A stretch of DNA of 64,000 bases from Microbispora sp. H13382 (GCF_014161445.1 NZ_JABBXA010000005.1:423216-487215), one strand, 5' to 3'. Shown: positions 35,406-44,651, counted from the stretch's first letter. Notes: generated by a model from the letters alone, not told the origin. Numbers and translations: made by a program.

Positions 35406-37466
35406 ATGACGGATCGGCACACCGGGGACCCGCACATCGGTTCCAACGCGCCCTCGCCGTACCCCAACGGACAGGAGCAGCCGCACCCGGGCCAGGGACA
35501 GCCGGGTGACGCAGGGGGATGGGGCCAGCAGGCGTACGGTCAGCCCGCGCCCGGTCAGTCGGCCTACGGCCAGCAGGCGTACGGTCAGCCCGAGTATGGG
35601 CAGCCTGCGCCAGGCCAAGCAGGGTATGGGCAGCAGGCGTACGGGCAGCCGGGTCAGGGCCAGCCGGGTCAGGGGCAGTGGGGAGCGCCCGCGTCACCGG
35701 GGCAGGCAGGGCCGGGCCCGCAGACCCCTCCTGCGTATGGCCCGCCCGGCCAGGCCACGACCTGGGGCCCGGGCACCCCCGGCGCCTCGGCACCCTACGG
35801 GCAACCGGGTCAGGGCCAGCCGGGCCAGGCATATCCGGGGCCGGGATATCCGGGGCCGGGTCAGTCAGTTCAAGGCCGGCCGGGCCAGGGGTATCCCGGC
35901 TCGCCGTACCCGCAGCCCTGGGAACAGCAGCAGCCGGGTCAGGCCGCTCCGGCCCCCGCTCCGCCCGGGCAGGGGCAGGTGCCCTGGTACCCGGATCAGC
36001 AGGGCTACGCCGGTCAGCAGGGCTACGCCGTTCAGCAGGGCTACGCCGGTCAGCAGGGGGGCTACCCAGGCCAGGGCTACCCAGGCCAGGGCTACCCTGG
36101 CCAGCAGGGCTACGCCGCTCCGGGACATCCCGCCCAGGGGCTCCCGCCACAGCAGCGGCCGCAGGCGCCCGGAGGCAGGGGCAGAACGCTGCTGTTCGTC
36201 GCGCTCGGGCTGGTGGTGCTGCTCGCGGTGGGCGCGGGAACCGCCTGGTTCGTCGCGGGCGGAGGTTCCGGCATCGGATCCGGCGGCGGTGGGAAGGAGT
36301 GGTCCGTCCCGCTCGCGAACGCCGACAGCATGGACTTCTCCCAGGGGCTCGCGTTCGCGAGCTGGCTCAGCGACACGACGGTGATGAGGGTGCAGCGGGA
36401 CGGGGTGCTCGCCTACGAGCTGGCCTCGGGCAAGCGCGCCTGGGGCACGCCCTCGCCCGGTGACCAGCTCTGCGGCGCCACTCCCGACCCGACCAACGGC
36501 AAGGGCGCCGTGGCGTACGGAAGCGACCAGCTGTGCGACCACCTGGCCGGGATCGACACCACGACAGGGAAGATCACCTGGAAGGTCAAGATCCCGGCGG
36601 AGAAGTCCCGGCTGGCCAATCTGCTCGTCGTGCCTCAGATCATGAGCGCGGGCGACGTCGCCGTGGTGTACGCCAACCGCGTCCTGTCCGGCTACCGTCT
36701 GTCGGACGGCGGCAAGCAGTGGACCTACCAGTTGCCCGACGGCTGCCACATCAAGGACGTGAACGCGGCGGCGACCCGGGTGGCCCTGCTCCTCGACTGC
36801 GCCTTCCAGGGCTCGGGCGGCGTCGTGCAGGCGCTCGACCCGAAGACCGGCAAGGCCGGGTGGCAGTACAAGATGGGCGAGCTGCGCCTGATGAGCACGA
36901 TGCTGTCGGCCGATCCGCTGATCGTCAGTCAGGAGGACGGTGACAAGAACACCTTCACCGTCCTCGACGGCCGGGGCGGCAAGGCGAGCGAGTTCACGAC
37001 GGGCAAGGTGGACATGCTCGCGATGAACACGGTGGCGTTCGTGAACGGGATGTTCGAGCAGCGCCGCTATGCCGTGCACGGCGACCGTCTCTACCTCATG
37101 ACCTTCCCGCAGAACGTGAAGGGCGCGGCGCGATCGAGCGACAAGGCGCTCGCCTTCGACCTCAAGACCGGCAGGCAGGTGTGGCAGTCGTCCGGCACCA
37201 AGCCCACGATGCTGACTCTCGTCCGCGCCGACGAGCACGGCCTGCTCGCCCTGGAAGTCGGGGACCGGCGCGATCTGCCTCCCCGGCTCGTGCGCCTGGA
37301 CGCGGCCACCGGCAAGGCGGCGGAGGTGGCGGAGTTGCCGCAGAAGTACGGCACCGACGGGGAGGACGCACGGGTCTTCGAACGGAACGGCGCCGTCGTC
37401 ATCGTGCCGTGGACCCCCGTCGCCGTGAAGCACGCCGTGATCTACGTCGGCACCGGGGAGAGCTGA
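35406..37466 (+). CDS. membrane-anchored PQQ-type beta-propeller protein with PGQ-rich head
   Basis: 686 aa from ATG 35406 (GGGGAGAGG just upstream). Residues 1-255 are low-complexity, built of [20 protein letters not shown] and GYPGQ repeats. One membrane helix follows at about 259-282 ([20 protein letters not shown]). The outer domain has PQQ-like propeller blades: [69 protein letters not shown]. No enzymatic residues are evident; the propeller probably binds a partner. Co-directional with the peptidase-MA-like gene and ended by a strong terminator. Confidence 0.85.
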   Translation: MTDRHTGDPHIGSNAPSPYPNGQEQPHPGQGQPGDAGGWGQQAYGQPAPGQSAYGQQAYGQPEYGQPAPGQAGYGQQAYGQPGQGQPGQGQWGAPASPGQAGPGPQTPPAYGPPGQATTWGPGTPGASAPYGQPGQGQPGQAYPGPGYPGPGQSVQGRPGQGYPGSPYPQPWEQQQPGQAAPAPAPPGQGQVPWYPDQQGYAGQQGYAVQQGYAGQQGGYPGQGYPGQGYPGQQGYAAPGHPAQGLPPQQRPQAPGGRGRTLLFVALGLVVLLAVGAGTAWFVAGGGSGIGSGGGGKEWSVPLANADSMDFSQGLAFASWLSDTTVMRVQRDGVLAYELASGKRAWGTPSPGDQLCGATPDPTNGKGAVAYGSDQLCDHLAGIDTTTGKITWKVKIPAEKSRLANLLVVPQIMSAGDVAVVYANRVLSGYRLSDGGKQWTYQLPDGCHIKDVNAAATRVALLLDCAFQGSGGVVQALDPKTGKAGWQYKMGELRLMSTMLSADPLIVSQEDGDKNTFTVLDGRGGKASEFTTGKVDMLAMNTVAFVNGMFEQRRYAVHGDRLYLMTFPQNVKGAARSSDKALAFDLKTGRQVWQSSGTKPTMLTLVRADEHGLLALEVGDRRDLPPRLVRLDAATGKAAEVAELPQKYGTDGEDARVFERNGAVVIVPWTPVAVKHAVIYVGTGES

Positions 37467-37507
37467 ACGCGCGACGTCCGAAGCGGCTGACGTGTCCCAC
37501 GGGTGTG

Positions 37508-37547
37508 CCGAGGTCCCGTCCGGGCCGATGGCCGGACGGGACCTCGG
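37508..37547. terminator. bidirectional terminator between convergent genes
   Basis: CCGAGGTCCCGTCCGG (37508-37523) and its exact complement (37532-37547) form a 16-bp perfect stem with an 8-base loop. It sits in the 91-base gap between the propeller gene and the convergent CotH gene. Confidence 0.8.
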
Positions 37548-37557
37548 AGTCCTCCCG

Positions 37558-39783
37558 TCAGGGGCTGGTGCAGGCGGCCGCCGGGGTGGCCGACGAACCG
37601 TTGCCGATGAAGCCGAAGGTCGTGCTCCCGTTGGCCGCGACCGAGCCGTTCCACGTCTCGTTGCGCACCGTCACGGCCGAGCCGGAGCCGGAGCTCAGGC
37701 CTCCCCAAAGCTGGGTGATGGTCTGCCCACCGGGCCAGGTCCACTTCACGGTCCAGCCGTTGATCGCCGCGTTGCCCGCGCGCACCGTGACCTCACCCTG
37801 GAACCCGCCGGCCCAGGAGTTCACCACCCGCATCGTCGCCGAGCACGCGCCGGTCGTCCCACCGGACGGCGAAGGGCTGGGCGACACGCTGGGCGAAGGG
37901 CTCGGCGACACGCTGGGCGAGGGGCTCGGCGACACGACGGGGGAGGGGCTCGGCGACACGACGGGGGAGGGGCTCGGCGACACGCTGGGGGAGGGGCTCG
38001 GTGAGGGACTCGGGCTGGGCGAGGTGACCGGGCCGCCCCATCCGGCCGTCGAGTCCAGCCACGCCGCGCGGCGCAGCGTCCAGTCGCGCAGGTACTGCAC
38101 CTGCCCCTGCCAGGTGGACGCGGTCGGCGTGTTGAAGAAGCCGATGGTCCGCGTCGTGAGGTTCGGCCAGCGCTGGAAGTTGCGCTGCGCGGCGTTCGCC
38201 AGCGGCCCGGAGAGGGCATCGATCCTGCTCTGCAGAGCCGAGTCGGACAGCAGGCCGTGGCGCAGCGTCTGCCAGCGCGACTTGACCTGGTCGACGAAGG
38301 CGGGATCCCGCATGAGCTGGCTGAACCAGTCGTTGGCGACCGGCTGCCGGGTCTGCTGATACTGCCAGCCCGCGGCCTGGTCGTTCTGGAAGAACCCGCC
38401 CACGCCGAAGGTGAGGTCGTAGTCCCACAGCGGGCCCGCGAAGATCTTGGTGTCCCGGTCCTTGTAGAAGTACGCGCTGCGATAGTTGGCGTCCATGTTC
38501 CGGCTCAGCTCGTAGACGATGAGCTGGTCGACGAAGGAGTTCACGTCGATGTACGCCCGGTAGCCGGTGTTCGGGTCGGTGAAGTTCTGCGAGTGCAGCA
38601 CGTTGTGGAATTCCTGGATGTGGCCCCGCAGCCATTCCTTCTGCTGCGGCTGCAGCGGCGAGGGGTCGGCCACCTCGAGGTAGGTCCAGCAGGTGGCCGC
38701 CGTCCCGGTGCACGGCAGCGTCGGCTCCTCCGCGGCCATCCATTCGAACTTCCAGATGTACCCGCCCGTGATCTTCGGCAGGCTCGTGTCGTCCTCGTCC
38801 AGCTTCTTCAGGTCGAGACGGTTCTTGCTGTTTTTGATCGTCTCGGTGAGCAGGTAGACGCCCATGTAGTCGTCGGCGCCCACCGGACCGGAGTCGCCGT
38901 TCACGTAGAGCTCCACGAACCGATACCGGGGAACCTTCAGCCCCATCTCCTTGCCGAGGTCGTAGACCAGGGCTTCACGGATCAGCGACTTGTCGGGGAA
39001 CGGCCCGCGCAGCACCCAGTCGGAGTCGGCGGGCATCCCCAGCACCGGGTAGTCGGCGTCGTCGTTGTCGTTGTCCCAGAACTCGAGGCGGTATGGCGCC
39101 TTCTCGAAGCTGGCCGACGACTGTCCCCGCAGGTGGAAGCCGGCGCGGGTGGCGACCGCCGGAGCCGCGGCCAGCGACGTCGTCGCTCCGCCGCCCGGCT
39201 CGAAGATCATGGTGGTGGCGTCGAGGTACTCCCGGCCGGGCTTGCCCTTGCCGTACGAGTCGATCAGGACCACCGGCAGGTCGTGGGCCGTGGTGGTGTT
39301 GCGGGCGACGTACATGGCCGTGCCGGGTTTCCCGGACGCCGTGCCGCCGGCGAAGGCCTGCGCCCGCACCTGCGTGGTGCGGGTGAACTGCAACGGCTGG
39401 CCACCGTAGAGCGCCGACTGCGCGGTGGGCGGCGTTCCGTCGGTGGTGTAGCGGATCTGCGCGCCGCTGACCGCGGTGCTCAGCGACACCGACACCTGGC
39501 TCTGGAAGGTGCCGCTCGGCACGGAGAAGACGATGTCGCCGGTCAGGTCGTCCGCCGCGGTCGACACGGCGGTGGACACGGTGGCGGACACGGTGGCGGA
39601 CGCGGTGGCGGACGCGGCGGCGACGCTCGCGACGCGTCCGGCCGGCCGGGCACCGGACGCCGTTTCGGCGCCGGCCGGCGACGGGTACGCGTTGAGCAGT
39701 CCCGCGAGGACCACGGCGGCGACCGCGGCCCTCGTGACGCGGCGGGCGGCGGCCGCGCCGGTGCTGCGGAGGGTCAGACGCAC
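37558..39783 (-). CDS. secreted CotH-kinase family protein with cellulose-binding CBM2
   Basis: 741 aa from GTG 39783 (GGAGG immediately before), which gives a good signal peptide ending SPAGA. Order: a chitobiase/hexosaminidase C-terminal-like sheet (VSVSLSTAVSGAQIRYTTDG, residues about 70-130), the CotH atypical kinase domain (LRGQSSASFEKAPYRLEF, DYMGVYLLTETI, FVDQLIVYELSRNMDAN, FAGPLWDYDLTFG), a Ser-Pro linker of tandem repeats (about 595-640) and a CBM2 (WAGGFQGEVTVRAGNAAING, WNGSVAANGSTTFGFIGNG). CotH proteins phosphorylate secreted proteins in spore coats. Its start overlaps the end of the VTC gene by ten bases, so it is the third gene of that operon. Confidence 0.88.
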   Translation of the reverse strand: MRLTLRSTGAAAARRVTRAAVAAVVLAGLLNAYPSPAGAETASGARPAGRVASVAAASATASATVSATVSTAVSTAADDLTGDIVFSVPSGTFQSQVSVSLSTAVSGAQIRYTTDGTPPTAQSALYGGQPLQFTRTTQVRAQAFAGGTASGKPGTAMYVARNTTTAHDLPVVLIDSYGKGKPGREYLDATTMIFEPGGGATTSLAAAPAVATRAGFHLRGQSSASFEKAPYRLEFWDNDNDDADYPVLGMPADSDWVLRGPFPDKSLIREALVYDLGKEMGLKVPRYRFVELYVNGDSGPVGADDYMGVYLLTETIKNSKNRLDLKKLDEDDTSLPKITGGYIWKFEWMAAEEPTLPCTGTAATCWTYLEVADPSPLQPQQKEWLRGHIQEFHNVLHSQNFTDPNTGYRAYIDVNSFVDQLIVYELSRNMDANYRSAYFYKDRDTKIFAGPLWDYDLTFGVGGFFQNDQAAGWQYQQTRQPVANDWFSQLMRDPAFVDQVKSRWQTLRHGLLSDSALQSRIDALSGPLANAAQRNFQRWPNLTTRTIGFFNTPTASTWQGQVQYLRDWTLRRAAWLDSTAGWGGPVTSPSPSPSPSPSPSVSPSPSPVVSPSPSPVVSPSPSPSVSPSPSPSVSPSPSPSGGTTGACSATMRVVNSWAGGFQGEVTVRAGNAAINGWTVKWTWPGGQTITQLWGGLSSGSGSAVTVRNETWNGSVAANGSTTFGFIGNGSSATPAAACTSP
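37871..37990 (-). repeat. 24-bp tandem repeat encoding the Ser-Pro linker
   Basis: Five consecutive 24-base units (GAGGGGCTCGGCGACACG plus CTGGGG or ACGGGG) with few differences, followed by a degenerate sixth. On the coding strand each gives one SPSPSPxV block between the CotH and CBM2 domains. The two ACGGGG units are identical, consistent with slippage or unequal crossing-over. Confidence 0.85.
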
Positions 39784-40598
39784 GATGCCTCCTGTTCGGG
39801 GAGGGGGGAGAGTGTGGGGCCGGCCGGCGACGCCGCGCCGTGGAAATGGCGGCGCAGCGTCCGCCGCCACGGCCCGTCGGGCAGGTCGGGGCGGAGAGCG
39901 GCGAGGCCGGTGGCGTACTTGGAGATGCGTGCGGGCCGCATGCCCGCACGCCACAGCATGCGGTCGACCAGCGTGGCGGCCGAGGCGGTCTTGGTCTCGA
40001 CCACGGCCATGCCGGGCAGCCACAGCGTGGCGTCGCCGTGCCGCCAGGCCAGTGCGGTGTCGACGGTGACCCGGCTCGCGGTGTCCGGCAGCAGCAGGGT
40101 GGCGCGCCGGTACTCGGTCACCAGGATCGGGTCGAGTCGGCTTCCGGCGGCGGGACCGATCGACTCGCGGGCGAGCGCCTCGTCGACGAAGTCGCGCCCC
40201 GGGTCCACGGTGCCGCAGTCACCGGGGTGATAGGGCAGCCGGTGCTTGGTGATGCTTCCCCGCGCGCCGTTGATCTTGACCTCCAGCCAGCACTGGGCGG
40301 AGTCGAGATAGGTGCGGGTGCGCACCTTGAAACGCCGCCGCCTGCGCTGGGCCGCGCGGTGGTAGCTGACCAGCTGCGGGGTGTCGAAATACACCGACCG
40401 GTAGCGGAAGCTGCGTTCGCCGTCGATGTCCAGTATCTGGGCGTACGGCATGAGCCGTTCCAGCAGAAGGGGCAGGGACTCCGCCGGAACCAGATACTTG
40501 CGGTCCACCCGGGTCTGCAGCGCGGCCCGGTCGACGAGCTCGGCGAGCCCGACCGGGGCCAGCCGCGCCAGGGCCGGCCCGACGGGCGTCGGGGTCAT
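39774..40598 (-). CDS. VTC-domain polyphosphate-polymerase-like protein
   Basis: 274 aa from ATG 40598, overlapping the previous stop (ATGA). The tunnel-fold signature is clear: QTRVDRKYLVP, FRYRSVYFDTPQLVSYHRA, RRRRRFKVRTRTY, CWLEVKINGARG, LVTEYRRATLLLP, VVETKTAS. Basic residues (R-x-D-x-K, FKVRTR, EVK) line the polyphosphate tunnel of the yeast Vtc4 type. In actinobacteria the domain occurs beside CotH and DUF4956 genes; whether it makes or binds polyphosphate there is unknown. Middle gene of the three-gene operon. Confidence 0.87.
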   Translation of the reverse strand: MTPTPVGPALARLAPVGLAELVDRAALQTRVDRKYLVPAESLPLLLERLMPYAQILDIDGERSFRYRSVYFDTPQLVSYHRAAQRRRRRFKVRTRTYLDSAQCWLEVKINGARGSITKHRLPYHPGDCGTVDPGRDFVDEALARESIGPAAGSRLDPILVTEYRRATLLLPDTASRVTVDTALAWRHGDATLWLPGMAVVETKTASAATLVDRMLWRAGMRPARISKYATGLAALRPDLPDGPWRRTLRRHFHGAASPAGPTLSPLPEQEASCV

Positions 40599-41200
40599 CG
40601 ACGTGCTCCGGCGTGTGAGGGTGCGCCGGATTCGGTGATCAGCGCGCGGTCGGTTCGTGCGTAGCGGACGTCGACCACGGTGGTCTCGTTGACCAGGTCG
40701 AGCCGCTGGACGGTGACGGCGTGCACCCGGGCGTCGAGCAGTTGTTCCAGGTGCGCGACGAGCGCGACGTGGTCGGTGAAGGCCGAATCGAGCACCAGGA
40801 TCTGGTGCCGGTAGTGCCGGAACAGCCGCCGGTGGTCGCCGAGGAACATCACCACGAGGATGAGCGCCATCAGGCCGCCGCTGAGCCACACCGAGGTGGT
40901 GCTCAGGGCGCCGAGGATCCCCAGGGCGAGGGCGGAGAAGTAGTACGCGACCTCGTGCTGGTCGAGCTCGGTCGAGCGCAGGCGGATGATGGACAGCACG
41001 CCGAACAACGCCATCCCCAGCCCGAGCCCGGCACCCGTGTCGGTGGCGTTCAGTGCGCTCGCCACAGCGAGGACGCCGATGTTGACCCCGAGGAAGGACA
41101 CGACCAGGTCGCGTCGGCGGTGCCGGGGGAAATAGAGCCCGAATACGAGCAACACCACTGCGCAGATGTCGATCGCGAACAGAACGAGCTGGGACAGCAC
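40595..41200 (-). CDS. DUF4956 membrane protein
   Basis: 201 aa from GTG 41200 with GGAGG nine bases upstream. About four membrane helices (FAIDICAVVLLVFGLYF, LGVNIGVLAVASAL, GLGMALFGVLSIIRLRST, GGLMALILVVMFLG), then a soluble C-terminal domain. FGVLSIIRLRSTEL and VAYYFSALALGI are the family signature. The family is found next to VTC-domain proteins and probably anchors or exports their product. First gene of the DUF4956-VTC-CotH operon. Confidence 0.87.
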   Translation of the reverse strand: MLSQLVLFAIDICAVVLLVFGLYFPRHRRRDLVVSFLGVNIGVLAVASALNATDTGAGLGLGMALFGVLSIIRLRSTELDQHEVAYYFSALALGILGALSTTSVWLSGGLMALILVVMFLGDHRRLFRHYRHQILVLDSAFTDHVALVAHLEQLLDARVHAVTVQRLDLVNETTVVDVRYARTDRALITESGAPSHAGARR

Positions 41201-41276
41201 GGTCGTTCCTCCTGATTCGCCGCCGGGACGGGCAGGGCGTCACCCGCTTCCTCGCAGGGGTCCGCGGAAGAGTTCG

Positions 41277-41307
41277 CGAAAGTTTCGTAAAAAGAAAGAA
41301 ACTTTCG
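41277..41307. promoter_or_regulatory. inverted repeat of the GAAACTTTC motif
   Basis: CGAAAGTTTC (41277-41286) and GAAACTTTCG (41298-41307) form a perfect 10-bp inverted repeat around an 11-base A-rich spacer. Each arm is itself palindromic, as in tandem dimer sites. It lies 77 bases upstream of the DUF4956 start and could control that operon. Confidence 0.5.
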
Positions 41308-41471
41308 GGAACCCGTGCGGAACGATAGGTGAATCACGAGTGTCGCGTCAATGAACGTCTGGTACGCCGTCCTGCCAAAAACGGAACAACCTGCCTGGTC
41401 ACCCTTGACAATAGGCATGTACGCCGTTGTTCACCCGGAGTGAAGGGTGATCCGGATCGGGGCGTATCCGG

Positions 41472-41484
41472 GTGAAACTTTCAC
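41472..41484. promoter_or_regulatory. GTGAAACTTTCAC palindrome
   Basis: A perfect 13-base palindrome with one central base, containing the same GAAACTTTC core as 3075 and 41298. It lies about 365 bases before the carboxypeptidase gene. Confidence 0.45.
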
Positions 41485-41848
41485 TACGCCCGGGCCGGTC
41501 CGCACGGCGAATCGTGTGGCGACGGCCGGCCCCCGCGCGCCGGCCCGAGCCGCGGACGACGGCGTGCCCGAATCGCAAGCAGGGGTGGGTGCGGAGAGGC
41601 GGGGGCATCGGCGTGCTCTTCCCGCACCTCCGGCTTTCGTCTATGTGCGAGAAATCACTCGCGCTTTTTCGGTTGTGTGCGGAGAAGGCCGCCGATCAGT
41701 GGTTGACAGGTGAACATTCAAGCCGCAGACTTACTGAAAATTTGCAGTCAGCGGCTGTTCGGGGGGTGTCGCGTACTGCCGAAAGACGGCTCGGAGAAAA
41801 GGACGCTTTCGCGTTTCCCGCTCTTCCGTGGCTGAGAAAGGTTTCAGC

Positions 41849-43309
41849 ATGTCTTCAGGAGGCACGTTCCCCTCCACTGCCTCTGCCGCCGGGAAACGCG
41901 TTCTCGCGCTGGCGTTGGGCGTCGGTTTTCTGGCAGGTCTCGCCGGTCCGGCCGCCGGCGCCAGTGCCGCCACCACGGCGGACTCCCCGGCGGTCGTCCA
42001 GCAGCAGGCGCCGAGCCTGCCCAGCGGGCGGACCACCTACCGGACCATCACCGACTACAACGACGAGATGCTCGCGCTCAGCGCCCGGCACCCCGGCCTC
42101 GTCAAGCACATCACGCTGCCGCACAAGACCCGGCAGGGCCGGGAGGTGTACGGCATCGAGGTCAGCCACGACGTCGACGCCGCCGACGGCAAGCCGGTCC
42201 TGTTCATGATGGGCGTTCACCACGGCAACGAGTGGCCCTCCGGGGAGCACACGCTGGAGTTCGCCTACGACCTGATCGGCAACGACGGCAAGGACCCCCG
42301 GGTCACCAATCTGCTCGACAAGGCGCGGGTCATCTTCGTCCCGGTCGTCAACGTCGACGGGTTCGTCATCAACCGGCGTACGAGCTGCGGCGTGTCCCCG
42401 ACGTGCGCGAGCAGCGCCGGCGTCGACATCAACCGCAACTACCCCTTCGGCTGGGGCAGCAACGCCGGTTCCAACGCCACGACCCGTGGCCCGGGGCCCG
42501 GCTCCGAGCCCGAAGTGCAGAACGTCATGGACCTGACCAAGAACAACCAGGTCACGGTCCTGATCACGAACCACACCTCCGGCCACACGGTCCTTCGCCC
42601 GCCGCTGGAGAAGCGCGCGGGCGACACCCCGGACGAGGCCGTCTACGCCGCCCTCACCGACGCGATCACGGCCGAGAACGGCTACACCGGCATGAAGTCG
42701 GGCTTCGACTACGAGACGACCGGCGAGACCCCGGACTGGTCGTACTACGCGACCCGCGGCCTCGGGTTCACCTACGAGATCATGAAGACCCAGTCGACCA
42801 ACAACACCTATCCCGAGGTGATCGAGGACTACACGGGCACCGGCCGCTACGAGGGCAAGTCGAACCGCGAGGCGTTCATGGTGGCCCTGGAGTACGCGGC
42901 CGATCCGGCCGGGCACTCCGTCATCACCGGCAAGGCGCCGAAGGGTGCGGTCCTGAAGGTCTCCAAGGACTTCGACCTGTGGACCGCGCCGATCAGGCAG
43001 GCGAACAACGTCGTCGACCCGCCCCAGAGGGTCCCCACCCACCTGGAGTCGACGCTGGTCGCCCCCACCAACGGCAAGTTCGCCTGGCACGTCAACCCGT
43101 CCGTACGGCCGGCCCCGGCCTACACCGAGACCGGCGTCGTCGCCACCGGGCCGGGCAACTTCATCAAGGAGAGCTGGACGCTGACCTGCGCCCGTCCGAC
43201 GGGTGAGGTTCTCGAGACGGTGCACGTGACCGTCGACCGGGGCGAGCAGGTCGACGTGCGGCTGCAGGAGTGCAAGACGCGGTTCAACGGCAACGGCCCG
43301 AAGAGCTGA
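41849..43309 (+). CDS. secreted M14-family zinc carboxypeptidase
   Basis: 486 aa from ATG 41849 (GAGAAAGG upstream); GTG 41828 is an alternative. A signal peptide ends near GASAA. After a short pro-like segment the M14 site appears: HHGNEWPSGEHTLEFAYDL with zinc ligands His125 and Glu128, NVDGFVINRRTSC, the Arg/Asn of DINRNYPFGWG, a late His in ITNHTSGHTVLRPP, and the catalytic Glu in GLGFTYEIMKTQ. The last ~100 residues form a transthyretin-like or beta domain. It trims C-terminal residues from peptides outside the cell. Confidence 0.9.
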   Translation: MSSGGTFPSTASAAGKRVLALALGVGFLAGLAGPAAGASAATTADSPAVVQQQAPSLPSGRTTYRTITDYNDEMLALSARHPGLVKHITLPHKTRQGREVYGIEVSHDVDAADGKPVLFMMGVHHGNEWPSGEHTLEFAYDLIGNDGKDPRVTNLLDKARVIFVPVVNVDGFVINRRTSCGVSPTCASSAGVDINRNYPFGWGSNAGSNATTRGPGPGSEPEVQNVMDLTKNNQVTVLITNHTSGHTVLRPPLEKRAGDTPDEAVYAALTDAITAENGYTGMKSGFDYETTGETPDWSYYATRGLGFTYEIMKTQSTNNTYPEVIEDYTGTGRYEGKSNREAFMVALEYAADPAGHSVITGKAPKGAVLKVSKDFDLWTAPIRQANNVVDPPQRVPTHLESTLVAPTNGKFAWHVNPSVRPAPAYTETGVVATGPGNFIKESWTLTCARPTGEVLETVHVTVDRGEQVDVRLQECKTRFNGNGPKS

Positions 43310-43334
43310 CCGACACCACACAGCAGCAGCGAAG

Positions 43335-43362
43335 CCGGGCGGTCCCCACGGGGGCCGCCCGG
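43335..43362 (+). terminator. terminator after the carboxypeptidase gene
   Basis: CCGGGCGGTCCCC (43335-43347) pairs with GGGGCCGCCCGG (43351-43362) around an ACG loop with one mismatch-like bulge. It lies 26 bases past the stop. A weak T-rich tract (GGTGGTGTTG) follows. Confidence 0.65.
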
Positions 43363-43455
43363 TGGTGTTGCACCCGGCGGGCGCTTCGCGATTCATGAGT
43401 AGGCGGCCGGCCGGGGGGCGGGCCGCCACCCCACGAGGAAGGGAAGTGTTCCACG

Positions 43456-44346
43456 ATGAGGCACGTCCCGGAGACCGGCCGGTCCCTCGCCGTGCTGGAC
43501 GCCACCCGGATCGCCGCGAACCTGCGGGCGCTCTTCGACGGCCACCGGCTCTCGCCGTCGCAGCGCCGGATCGCGCGCTATCTACTGGACAACGCGCAGG
43601 AGGCCGTCTTCTTCACCAGCGCGGACCTCGCCGAGCGCGCCGGGGTCAGCCAGCCGTCGGTCACCCGCTTCGCCGCCGCGCTCGGATTCCGTGGGTTCCC
43701 CGAGTTCCGGGAGGCGCTGCGCATGTCCGTGTTCGGCGATCGGCCGCCGGACACGACGGGCGACCGCTTCAACGAGATCCAGGAGCTGGTCGACTCCGAG
43801 ATCCGCGACCTGGAGCGGCTGCGTGACGGCCTGGCCGATGCCGGCCAGCTCCGGCGGGTGGCCGGACGGCTGGCCAGGTCGAGCCCCCTCCTGGTCATGG
43901 GCATGCGGATCTCCGCGCCGCTGGCGCATCTGTTCGGCTACCTCGCCGAGAAGGTGCTCTCGGACGTACGCGTGCTGGACGTGCCGGGCTCGGTCCTGGA
44001 GGACCGGCTGAGCAGGGCGGCCGAATCGGGTGCCGAGTGGGTGCTCGCCATCGGGCTGCCGCGCTATCCGCGTGAGCTGGCGCAGGGGCTCGTCTGGGCG
44101 CGGCGCGCCGGGCTGAAGGTCGCCCTCGTCACCGATCAGCCGGTGGGTCGCCTCGCCGAACTCGCGGACGAGGTCCTGCCGGCCCCGGTGAGCTCGGAAT
44201 TCGCGTTCGACTCCCACGCCGGCCCGACGGTCCTGTGCACCGCGCTGCTGCACTGCATGCTGGACGTCCTCGCCGCCGAGGGGCAGACCCGGCTGGAGGC
44301 GTTCGACGACAGGGCCGCGGAGCGTCAGGTCTTCCTCACCGGCTGA
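43456..44346 (+). CDS. MurR/RpiR-family regulator
   Basis: 296 aa from ATG 43456 (AGGAAGGGAAG upstream). N-terminal RpiR HTH: LSPSQRRIARYLLDNAQEAV, LAERAGVSQPSVTRFAAAL, GFRGFPEFREALR. The C-terminal SIS domain (SSPLLVMGMRISAPLAHL, EWVLAIGLPRYPRELAQGL, VALVTDQPVGRLAELAD) would sense a phosphosugar or similar ligand. It is a candidate for binding the GAAACTTTC palindromes upstream. Its 3' end overlaps the convergent ArsR-type gene by 22 bases. Confidence 0.88.
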   Translation: MRHVPETGRSLAVLDATRIAANLRALFDGHRLSPSQRRIARYLLDNAQEAVFFTSADLAERAGVSQPSVTRFAAALGFRGFPEFREALRMSVFGDRPPDTTGDRFNEIQELVDSEIRDLERLRDGLADAGQLRRVAGRLARSSPLLVMGMRISAPLAHLFGYLAEKVLSDVRVLDVPGSVLEDRLSRAAESGAEWVLAIGLPRYPRELAQGLVWARRAGLKVALVTDQPVGRLAELADEVLPAPVSSEFAFDSHAGPTVLCTALLHCMLDVLAAEGQTRLEAFDDRAAERQVFLTG

Positions 44347-44642
44347 CCGTTGATCGCGTCGAGCAGACCGGGGAACGCCTCGTCCATGTCGGCGCGGCGC
44401 AGCGAGTTCATCCGTGAGGTTCCCACGTAGTACTGCCGGATCAGGCCGGCCTCGCGCAGCACAGTGAAGTGGTGCGTGGCGGTGGACTTGCTGACCGGGA
44501 TGTCGAATCCCCCGCAGGGGATGTCCGTGCCGGAGGCGTCGAGCTGCGCGACGATGCTCCGGCGTACCGGGTCGACGAGGGCCTCCAGCACCTGCTGGAG
44601 GCCGAACTCCGACACCTCTGGGTGTGGGGGCGTACGTGCCAT
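44325..44642 (-). CDS. ArsR-type winged-helix regulator
   Basis: 105 aa from ATG 44642; ATG 44651 is possible. FGLQQVLEALVDPVRRSIVA, FDIPVSKSTATHHFTVLREA and GLIRQYYVGTSRMNSLRRAD form the helix-turn-helix and wing of the ArsR/HTH_20 kind. No metal-binding cysteine pair is present (a single Cys in DIPCGG), so metals are unlikely ligands. It is divergent from an oxidoreductase and shares a nested palindrome with it, the classic layout of a repressor and its target. Confidence 0.85.
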   Translation of the reverse strand: MARTPPHPEVSEFGLQQVLEALVDPVRRSIVAQLDASGTDIPCGGFDIPVSKSTATHHFTVLREAGLIRQYYVGTSRMNSLRRADMDEAFPGLLDAINGQPVRKT

Positions 44643-44651
44643 GGCGCCCAT

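Larger units (their letters stand above)
41201..41848. other. long divergent regulatory region
   Basis: About 650 bases between the DUF4956 operon and the carboxypeptidase gene, with no supported gene. It contains three GAAASTTTC palindromes (41278, 41298, 41474), AT-richer tracts and a TTGACA at 41703-41708 without a convincing -10. It probably carries promoters for both directions. Confidence 0.5.

Noticed and set aside
37871..37990. Tandem repeats as a CRISPR array
   Set aside because: Units are adjacent without spacers and lie inside a coding linker; no cas gene is near.
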